A DNA stretch of 24,152 nucleotides. It comes from Fragilaria crotonensis (lineage: Eukaryota > Bacillariophyta > Fragilariophyceae > Fragilariales > Fragilariaceae). The DNA lies in the NCBI GenBank assembly GCA_022925895.1, contig JAKSYS010000804.1, forward strand, positions 1-24,152. Direction: 5' to 3'. The first letter of the stretch is position 1. Every line of letters starts with the position of its first letter. Below the pieces are notes generated by a model that worked only from the letters and a program-made list of their open reading frames with translations, did no database searches and had not been told where the DNA came from. The position numbers were made by a program, and so were the translations under genes. Of this stretch, positions 17,000 to 24,152 are shown one piece after another.

Positions 17000-18919
17000 A
17001 TGGAGAACCCTACTCAAGGCCCCGCTCCGTTGATGAATGGAGAACTTGCTGGAGGATCCAAGGAAGCAGAACATGCAACGGTCTACGCAAGTCACGCTGA
17101 AGAAGTTGGACAACAAGAAATGCCTCAAAACACCGATCTTTCCATGATGCCACAGCAAGTCTACGTTACCTCCGGAATGCCCAACCATCCTGAAATGGTG
17201 GGGATAGAGGAGCAGTTTAGATCCATGGGAATGGTTTCGTCCGATCATCATCGAAATCTAGACACTGAGGGCCTTGAAGACGAATATGATTTGGAAGGAG
17301 ACAATGACGAAGAAACAAGTGACGAAGAACCGTTGAAGTTGTTTGTTGGACAGGTGAGACTGGCATCCTCGGTTTCATCGGGGGTCACTTGCATGCGTTT
17401 GAGTTGGTTGCAAGCGAAATTCTTTTTCCGCGTTGCGCCAATGCTGGATACTTGCCGATTTCAAATCTTTTTCATATGTCGTTTCCTGCATAGCTGCATC
17501 CTGCCCTGAATTCTCACAACTGCCACTCGACGTTCGTTTCCTTTTCGATAGGTTCCTAAAATGCTCAATGAAGAGGATATCTTCCCAATCTTTGAGCCCT
17601 TTGGGCCGCTCAAGGAACTCGCCGTCATACGTGACAAGCACACTGGTTTACATCGTGGATGCGCCTTTGTAACCTATTGGTCATACGCCGATGGCGAAAA
17701 CGCACAAGCAACTTTGCATGATCAGTTTACATTTCCTGGTGGCAGGAGACCTGCCCAAGTTAAACCGGCAGAGCCTTCAGGTGCGGGTAAGTCACACATG
17801 TTCTATCTGTCTCCATCAAAATTTGAAAAAACCGCCGTGCGTTAACTTTACCAAAAACCGTGACAGTGCAAGAAAATAAATTGTTTGTGGGTATGCTGTC
17901 ACGTAAAGCAGATGAAGATGAAGTCCAAGAACTCTTTTCTCCCTTCGGTGAGATTCAGGAAATCTACATGATTCGCAACGCGGATGGATCGAGCAAATGC
18001 GCTGCTTTTCTTCGATACGTGGACCGCGAATCAGCAGTTCGGGCGATTGAAACTCTCAATCACAGTGTTGTTATGGAAGGGGCTACGCGGCCGTTGATTG
18101 TTAAATTTGCAGATAACAAACAACAACGCCAAGCTCGGCAGATACGAAATTCAAGGCGGGACCAAATGCTGGCAGTCATGCGCTCAGGGGCTCCGTTTCC
18201 AGGGTTTCCAGTAAGTACTTTGAAGTTGATTGCTTTCCAGGCTTGATCGTGCCTCGCTTACATTTTCTTACGCTGCTGAACTTCTTGTCGCAGATGCCTG
18301 TTCCAGGACCTATGGGCATTCCTCCGCAATACCGAATACCAGGATATCCACCACACCCACCTCCACCGACAAACCCAACCGTATACGGCGCCTCGAATAC
18401 TCCGCACCCACATCCACACCACCCCCTGCATCCGCATGCGTATATGTACCCCCCTCACCTTATGGGAGCCATTCATCCCTATGCATACCCTACCCAACAG
18501 GAAATGAGAGGGCCAAACCCCCGTCCGCGAGAAGGACCTGCCGGGGCTAATCTATTTGTCTACCATCTTCCACATGACTTGACGGACGCCGACCTGGCAA
18601 CCGCATTTAATCCATTTGGAAATGTTATTAGTGCCAAAGTCTATGTTGATCGAAACACTGGAGAGAGTAAAGGGTTCGGTGAGTCAGGCGACCGGGCTTG
18701 GTGTTGTGTGCCCACTTCTGTTTGTCTAACGGTCTTACTCGCTCTTCCGCAGGTTTTGTGTCGTACGATTCAGTAATGGCTGCCGAGGCTGCGATTGAGC
18801 AAATGAATGGATTTCAGATTGGAAACAAACGACTGAAAGTGCAACACAAGCGCGTGAATAGTTCCATGCCGCCATCACCAAGCGGTCCAGTTCCGATGCC
18901 CGGACCACCCTATCCATAA
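17000..18919 (+). CDS. CELF/Bruno-like RNA-binding protein, three RRMs (5 exons)
   Basis: Exons 17000-17353, 17552-17786, 17867-18210, 18294-18678 and 18753-18919 join in phase to 494 residues. The introns (198, 80, 83, 74 nt) have GTGAG/GTAAG donors and AG acceptors. RRM1 (about 112-190) starts LKLFVGQ and has [11 protein letters not shown]2 (about 200-280) starts NKLFVGML with [11 protein letters not shown]3 (about 396-475) starts ANLFVYHLP with SKGFGFVSY. Two adjacent RRMs, a long linker and a C-terminal RRM3 are the CELF/Bruno layout; such proteins bind GU-rich RNA and control splicing, translation and decay. The linker (about 312-390) is very rich in Pro, His and Tyr. The N-terminal 110 residues are acidic and disordered-looking. 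The ATG at 17000 has A at -3 and G at +4, better than the in-frame ATG at 16979. Confidence 0.9.
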
Positions 18920-19144
18920 GATAACGAGGAATTTGTCAGGTCGTAAGGACACGAGACGGCATGTGATGGCGTCGCGGATGGTGGACCTCATTAAGAGCGC
19001 TCTCGCACATAGTTTTCCATTCAAATTCAGTTTTGTACTGGAGTACCATTTAAAGACACTATGCATGATTACTCTTCCCCCTCGACTAATAGTGTTAGCT
19101 ACTTGATTTGCATTCCCAAATGATAGTTCATGACAATTATAAAC
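18920..19144. other. convergent 3' spacer, CELF-like gene / RPN3
   Basis: 225 bp between two stop codons on opposite strands. I see nothing coding in it; both 3' UTRs must lie here. Confidence 0.4.
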
Positions 19145-20804
19145 TTAGTACTCCTCATCGAATTCATCTTCCAATTCCTGTGCCTTCTCCTCGTCTGTTT
19201 TCTCGTCACCCGGCTTCGCGCGATTTCCGCGACTTGCCTCCAACTGCTTTTTGTAGGCATCCGGTGGATAACGCATTCCACGCACGGCATCATTGTGCGT
19301 GGTCAGACAGTACGCAATACGTCGATGGAACGCCTCGGCCGGTTCCTTCGTGGCGTACACGTCAACCAAATCATGGCTTTGCACATAGCCCTCCTCGTGG
19401 AAAATGGTGGCCTCCAACACACCGTCGCGAACTGCCTTTGCCACTACAAATTGCGCAGACGCGGCGCTTGGCAATCCCAAGCGATCTGCAATATCTTGGA
19501 GCGAGATACGACTGTAACTGACGTGGAGCTTTCTCAATCCCGCCTTGATGACCTGATGAGCTAATCGAGAAATCAAAGTGTAGGTCTTGTCCTCTCGGAG
19601 TCGAGCCGCGTGATCCGAGACGGTCTTGTTGAAAACGGACAAATCGCCGCGACGGACAGCCTGTGTGATTGCCATGTAAGGCGCCAACTCCGTCTTCATA
19701 CCAGGAGTGAGGAAGACGAGACGATCTGGGATCTCTCCCATCAAGAGCTGTACAACAACCAAGAGTCGCTGGGCGGATATGCGAAATCCGAGACCAGTAA
19801 TGGTCGGAGCTTTGCGAAGGCACTGACTTAAGTTAGAAAAAGCTGAGGTGTACTCTAAACGCAAGGCCTGGATTCGGCCACTGTAATAAAGATAGCGACA
19901 CAATTGGTTGTTTGAGGCAGCATCTGGGAAGGTTGAGTTGGTCAAGAGCTTGTTTGCTTGCTCAACTGTTGATAAGCCAAGAGTGCTGGGGGTTGAGCAC
20001 AAATTCGGAAAACTGCTTTCAACAATTCAATAGGACAAAGTTCTTACCCTGAGACGCGTGCCAAAGATCGCGGAGCATAAGATTGAGAAGAGTTGCCTGT
20101 GAGTCGACATCGCGGCGAAGGCTCGCCATCCCATGTGACTTGATCATTTCTTGGCGTAAGGTTGCAGCTACCTGAGGATCCTGAGACAGCGACTCCGCCA
20201 CCAAGGATTGGTATCGATACATTCTAGCAAGCAGAGGAAACAGGGAGGCCATGCCTGGTCCTGAAGTGGTGGTTACATTGGTTCCAGCGGCACTGATGTG
20301 GTTGACCAGAATAGTGATGGTCTTCCGAGAGACTTCGAAAGCTTGTGTGAACTTCTGTTCCTTCCAATAGATGCGAACCATCAAACTCAGTAGCCATGTT
20401 TCTACTTCACGTTCCGATGCTTTAGTCAAGTATTTATCATCAACCTTTCCATCTGGAGTTGTATCCATGCTTTCTCCTTCAACCACCAACAATGATTTTC
20501 CTGCAGCACTTCTCCCGTCGGAATCCAGGAGTGCACTTGCAGCAGCGGCAATAGATTCTAGTGTAGCTTGTGCGGATGCGCCAGAAGCAGTTCCTAACCA
20601 TCTCCTAACGACCTTTGCAGGGTTCGTGTAGGAGTGAAGCAGACGATTCTTGTCCGAGTCGCCTCCTCCCAACAGCCGTTCTAACCTACGCGCCGCAGCA
20701 ACAAGGGGAGGAACAGGAAGAGTCTCCGGCACTCTCTCGTCCTCTTCCTTCATAACCTCCTCCTGCTTTAAGTCTTCATCCTTCTTGGTGTCTTCTGTGC
20801 CCAT
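19145..20804 (-). CDS. RPN3: 26S proteasome non-ATPase subunit Rpn3 (PSMD3)
   Basis: Two exons, 20804-20048 and 19965-19145, separated by an 82-nt intron (GTAAGA donor, CAACAG acceptor) that joins a phase-1 codon to give LRDLWHASQ|VEQANKLL. The product has 525 residues; animal PSMD3 has about 530. Conserved blocks include RYLYYSGRIQALRLEY, LLMGEIPDR, PYMAITQAVRRGDL and the PCI winged-helix part: YSRISLQDIADRL, AQFVVAKAVRDGVLEA and EGYVQS, plus AFHRRIAYCL. Rpn3 is a structural subunit of the lid of the 19S regulatory particle. The N-terminal 30 residues are a Lys/Glu-rich variable leader, and the C-terminus is acidic (DEFDEEY), as in relatives. A nearer acceptor AG (about 20004) would break the frame, which supports the one chosen. 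Confidence 0.93.
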
Positions 20805-21009
20805 GGTGGTTTGAGATTTGCCAAATCAGTCGAAGATTTGAAGATTGTCGATGCCAAATTCTTAATCACCGATACGTGATAAAGACAGCAAAGCTGCGAA
20901 GTCAGCTCGAGTATGTGAGAGTGTTCGTTGCACTTCGGTGTGGATCTTGGTCTGTCCGTCTGATTTTGTTAGTAATTGTGAATGTTGATCCGCGTCTACG
21001 TACTATCAC
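20805..21009. promoter_or_regulatory. upstream region of RPN3 and of the tRNA
   Basis: 205 bp between the Rpn3 start codon (minus strand) and tRNA-Leu (plus strand). It must contain the Rpn3 promoter. I find no clear TATA box or repeat. Confidence 0.3.
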
Positions 21010-21087
21010 GACGCTATGGCCGAGCGGTCTAAGGCGCAACGTTAAGGCCGTTGTCTTCGGGCGGGGGTTCGAATCCCCCTGGCGTCA
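21010..21087 (+). tRNA. tRNA-Leu (anticodon AAG)
   Basis: A full cloverleaf can be drawn: acceptor stem GACGCTA pairs with TGGCGTC (one G-T), a D arm with GCC/GGC, anticodon stem CAACG/CGTTG with loop TTAAGGC (anticodon AAG, reads CUU), a 9-nt variable region TCTTCGGGC, T arm GGGGG-TTCGAAT-CCCCC and discriminator A. Internal promoter boxes are present: A box TGGCCGAGCGG and B box GGTTCGAATCC. There is no intron. The variable arm is a little short for a leucine tRNA, but the anticodon and discriminator A agree with leucine. Confidence 0.93.
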
Positions 21088-21088
21088 A

Positions 21089-21095
21089 TTTTTTT
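21089..21095 (+). terminator. RNA polymerase III terminator (T7)
   Basis: Seven T begin two bases after the tRNA 3' end, the normal stop signal for polymerase III. Confidence 0.8.
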
Positions 21096-21446
21096 AATCG
21101 TTCCACTTTCTTCCCGCTCCTCTCATCCAGACATCCATATCACAATTGTACTTTTATTCTGCTCCTTCACTTGTATCCATCACCTTTACTACTGGTAGTA
21201 CTCTAATCCAGACATTCCTATTACATCCAGTTTCTTAACATATCTTTCGCTTACTACCAGAGATCCAGATCCCACACTACACCCATACGGTCATCCGTCA
21301 TACCGGTACGTCGGGAATGGAGGAGTGGGTGGAATAGGCCTGAACCTATCTTGGAGTGGGTTCGAGCACACTGCTACTGTCTATCTATACCTGGTACGTT
21401 CCTTATCAGCGTCACGACCCACGCTTGTTTTACTTTCTACCCATCC
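21096..21446. other. intergenic, tRNA to REX1B-like gene
   Basis: About 350 bp without a convincing gene. It holds a near-palindrome TACTACTGGTAGTA (about 21187-21200) related to those upstream of the gene at 8718, and an imperfect direct repeat of ATCCAGACAT (about 21127 and 21208). The left part is pyrimidine-rich. Confidence 0.35.
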
Positions 21447-22280
21447 TTACGCTTCGTCCATCAAAGCGTACCTGAGTTCTTCCAATACTTCATTGATTTC
21501 CTCTATACATGTCGCCACACGTCGCCGGATCGATGCAACTCCATCGTTCAGAAACCTTGTGACACGCTCATCGCCATCACTTGTGTGAGCTAACTGATTC
21601 TGCTCACGAATCCTTTCCAAATGCAGGGCGGCCGTTAGATTTAGCTTTTCTCTTTCGTGGTTTTGCAGCGCTGCAACTAGTGATGAAAGATCTTTTCGTT
21701 GATGTTTGCCTTCCAAGATTCCCTTAATTGTGCTGATCGATTCGCTTAAGACCGAGAAAGAAGCCGTCGCTTTTGCACATGCGGCTGGATACAAGCTGGC
21801 GTTCGCCGTTTTCAACACAGTCTCCAGGCCTCTGTCAAATGCATGTAAGTACTCAAAAAGTCAAGGTCAAGTAACTTCCAAACACGGAACTTACTCATCG
21901 TATACCCGGTATGTTTCAACCCGACCTACTTGAGCCTCTAGTACGGCGGCTAACAGCTCCCTAATCGTCATGGTTTCCAACTTGGAAAGAATTTCAATCT
22001 TTCGTTCCTGCCGTTCTCGTTGCAGAGCCCGCCGTTGTTCCTCCATTGATTCGGCTATAGCCTTGGCTTCTTCATTGGTCTGCGTCAAATCAATATTCTG
22101 CCCCATACTCTTGCCACCCTCAGGAACGTGCTTGTGGCAACCAATGATCCCTTCATGTTGGTCGTCATGGTCGTCATGAGCATGATTATGATGAGTTCGC
22201 AACGAAAGAATGTCAAGCGCCTTGTGAATATCAATGGCCTCGTCATTGCGGTTGGTCGCTGATGGAACCTCAGACGTCAT
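21447..22280 (-). CDS. REX1B-like (DNA repair-related) protein, 2 exons
   Basis: Exons 22280-21895 and 21831-21447 with a 63-nt intron (GTAAGT, TTTGACAG) joining phase 2 to give RVYDE|GLETVLK; 256 residues. The region about 110-220 has the pattern of the REX1B family: a helix RELLAAVLEAQVGRVETYR, then ACAKATASFSVLSESISTIKGIL, and a final helix LVAALQNHEREKLNLTAALH. REX1B is named for excision repair of UV lesions in Chlamydomonas; its vertebrate relative REX1BD is little characterised. The N-terminal part is His/Asp-rich (HHNHAHDDHDDQHEG) and is followed by a basic coiled coil (EEQRRALQRERQERK). The family call comes from pattern memory and could be wrong; the coiled-coil character is certain. 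Confidence 0.6.
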
Positions 22281-22682
22281 GATGAATTGCTGAGGAATGA
22301 TCTGTACAAGTGACCAGAGTGCGGGCGTTTTGTGACGATCAGTTTCGACGTTTCGACTCTCGACTCACGACTCTCGCGTTGTCCGCCAATGTCCGTCCGT
22401 CGCTATCACTTGCATGACAGTATACTGTACAGTACACAGTGCTGCATAGGTTACAGGTTTCAGGCCGTACATGAAAGTTCGATGTTAGCTATGTTCAATC
22501 TGATGAGTTGAACGATACCAGCTACTCGCCAGACTACAAGTACAATAGCGGTGTCGCGTCTTAACATACACGATCGCAACTCGCAACTAACTGGTTCTGT
22601 TATATCCTAGATCATGCATGAACTTCCTGTATCGCTGGAGTTGTGTGAAGTATGGAGCATTATGAGTCATTGGAAGGTTCTG
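22281..22682. promoter_or_regulatory. intergenic upstream of the REX1B-like gene
   Basis: About 400 bp, holding the REX1B-like promoter and the 3' UTR of the TMEM18-like gene. Near 22345-22378 there are repeated CGACTCTCGACTCACGACTCTCG units, and at 22423-22434 a perfect palindrome TACTGTACAGTA. A CCAAT sequence lies near 22386. No frame looks coding. Confidence 0.4.
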
Positions 22683-23491
22683 TCAGTCTTCCTTCTTACT
22701 ACCAGTAGATTCTTTACTCTTCTGTCCCCTGCCACCTTCCTTTTTCCCTTTCTTCGCTTGCTGTTTCTTCTTTATTTCCATTTGTTTGACTTCGATCAAG
22801 AGATTCGATGCCTCCCGAAGCATTAACATTAACATCATGAACGAGTCCAACAACAACGGTCCAGAGAAAAACAGTCCGACAAAAATCCCACTGCGATCAA
22901 AATAATTCTGCGTTGCAAGCGCTTCCCAATTTCGAGCGCCATAAGCATTCATCATCTCGGCACATCGAACAAAGACTGCAACTATGAGTAATACTGCAAT
23001 CCTCGCAGTCATGGAACGGCCTTTTCTGGATGCCCAAAGGCAAAGGAAAAACATGACAACTTGAAAGGAAACTAAAGAGATGATGAAAGGTTCTCCCCAC
23101 CTGATTGCTGATCGAAAGGCGTCAAGGTGCTCCATGGTCGTTTGTGGAGAGGACTGAAATTCGAAGACGTCAAACATTTAGAAATCATGTTCATGACTTA
23201 TACACCTGAAACTTACTAGTGCACAGATTCACTCACCTGTTTGGACATGATATCTCCAAGCACACCATCTGCAATTCCCTCGAGGGGAGATCCCATCATG
23301 CCCTCGTCCATATCCATCAGGATATCGTCAGTGTCGCCAAAGGAGTCCTTTGTTGACGATTGCTCGGATGCCTCCCCTGGCAGTTTTCCAGTCATCACAA
23401 CCGACATGCCTTCCTCGAAACGCGTGGCAATCTGCTCCGCAGACTCAAGGATGTGATTCACTAGTCGTTCGAAAGTTCCCTCGGACGCCAT
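22683..23491 (-). CDS. TMEM18: TMEM18-family nuclear-envelope membrane protein (2 exons)
   Basis: Exons 23491-23237 and 23153-22683 with an 83-nt intron (CAG|GTGAGT, ATTTCAG) in phase 0, 241 residues. From about residue 90 the protein follows TMEM18: AIRWGEPFIISLVSFQVV (segment 1), TARIAVLLIVAVFVRCAEMMNAYGA (segment 2 with the conserved acidic residue and N), NWEALATQNYFDRSGIFVG, LFFSGPLLLDSFMMLMLML (segment 3), then a long Lys-rich tail (KKKQQAKKGKKEGG). TMEM18 sits in the inner nuclear membrane in animals, and its basic tail is reported to bind DNA. The 85-residue acidic N-terminal extension encoded by exon 1 is absent from animal TMEM18 (about 140 residues). Confidence 0.88.
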
Positions 23492-23806
23492 GGTGAAGTT
23501 GACTATTGAGTAGTTGTATGATGGTGATCCGGTTCTATTACACTACCTCGGGCATTATAAGCGAAATGCGAAGACATAATTCGCGTGTATCTTCGGCGTT
23601 GTCTGCTGCTGTCGCAGTTGTTCCGTAATTCAACGGTACTGCAGTACCGGTAGATCATCTGGGAATCAGGAATCTCGCTACGGATATCCTCGTTTTACCT
23701 GTTACTTCTTACTCTTTACTGCATTCCTACTCCAAACCTTCACCTTGAGAGACAGTCAACCTGTTGGATAGACCTGCTCCCCGTATTTTAGCATCAACTC
23801 TCAACC
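23492..23806. promoter_or_regulatory. divergent promoter region, TMEM18 / RPL5
   Basis: About 315 bp between two divergent start codons. It contains the perfect 14-bp palindrome GGTACTGCAGTACC (23635-23648), followed directly by GGTAGA. No clear TATA box is visible, and nothing looks coding. Confidence 0.4.
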
Positions 23807-24152
23807 ATGGTACGCAATGTGAATGGAACGGGACGCCAAGAGCTTACCCTCAATCTGGAAAATACGACATATGTGTTAATTTCTCACCATTCATTCGGCA
23901 CTTCTATGACAGGGTGGAAAAGGAAGACAACCGGGCAGCGGCTTTGTGAAGGTCCAGAAGAATAGGGCTTACTTCAGCCGATTCCAGGTCAAGTTCCGTC
24001 GTCGTCGCGAGGGAAAGACCGACTACCGTCAGCGTAAGCGTCTTTGCGCGCAGGACAAGAACAAGTACCAGGCTCCAAAGTACCGCCTCGTAGTTCGTTT
24101 CACCAACACCAAGGTTATCTGCCAAGTTGCCTATGCCTTGATCGACGGTGAC
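23807..24152 (+). CDS. RPL5: 60S ribosomal protein L5 (uL18), 5' part
   Basis: From about 23940 the frame reads [19 protein letters not shown], then [33 protein letters not shown] and [12 protein letters not shown], the unmistakable start of uL18, which binds 5S rRNA in the large subunit. The window ends within the gene. The first exon seems to be little more than the ATG at 23807-23809, directly followed by GTACGC as donor. The acceptor that keeps frame is CTATGACAG at 23904-23912 and would add about nine residues (GGKGRQPGS) before GFVKV. The alternative acceptor GGGCAG (23937) lies next to the expected M|GFVKV junction but leaves one extra C. An ATG-only first exon is common in ribosomal protein genes. 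Confidence 0.85.

Noticed and set aside
19966-20020. Nearer acceptor AG (about 20004) for the RPN3 intron
   Set aside because: It gives a frame mismatch and extra residues where Rpn3 proteins have none; the AG at 19966-19967 restores exact length and phase.
1-24152. CRISPR arrays, prokaryotic operons, riboswitches or a defence island
   Set aside because: Spliceosomal introns, an RNA polymerase III tRNA and eukaryotic proteasome, ribosome and HSF genes show nuclear eukaryotic DNA; no spaced repeats are present.

Overview
The window looks like nuclear DNA of a diatom, most likely Phaeodactylum tricornutum or a close pennate relative. The reasons are: compact genes with short GT-AG introns (53-316 nt); a heat-shock-factor gene of the type diatoms carry in large numbers; and a nuclear bacterial-type (DnaG) primase whose N-terminus is a hydrophobic signal ending in A-Y-A-F, which resembles the ASAFAP-like cleavage motif of diatom plastid preproteins. 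The species call is inference; stramenopile/diatom is the firmer part.

Left third (284-8354): an almost complete 8.07 kb non-LTR (LINE-type) retrotransposon on the minus strand. It is bounded by an exact 21-bp direct repeat (263-283 and 8355-8375), read as its target-site duplication. Sense order is a short 5' UTR, ORF1 (coiled-coil, gag-like), then ORF2 with APE-type endonuclease, reverse transcriptase, RNase H, a Cys/His finger and a further C-terminal region. ORF2 is split over five segments that alternate strictly between two reading frames. The sense 3' end is a run of T, not A.

Middle (8376-15605): a small one-pass membrane protein (+), a three-exon heat-shock transcription factor (-), and, divergent from it across about 600 bp, the plastid DnaG-type primase (+). 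The primase frame has no in-frame ATG at its 5' end and appears to change frame three times downstream. Its neighbours' frames are clean.

Right (15606-24152): an unrecognised protein (-) converging on the primase, a five-exon CELF/Bruno-like protein with three RRMs (+), the proteasome lid subunit Rpn3/PSMD3 (-), tRNA-Leu(AAG) (+), a REX1B-like protein (-), a TMEM18-family protein (-) and the 5' part of ribosomal protein L5/uL18 (+, runs off the end). Apart from the retrotransposon this is ordinary housekeeping gene space; no operon-like functional grouping is evident. The most unusual material is the retrotransposon's structure, the frame anomalies of the primase, and a recurrent palindrome family around TACCGGTA/TACTGTA in several intergenic spaces.
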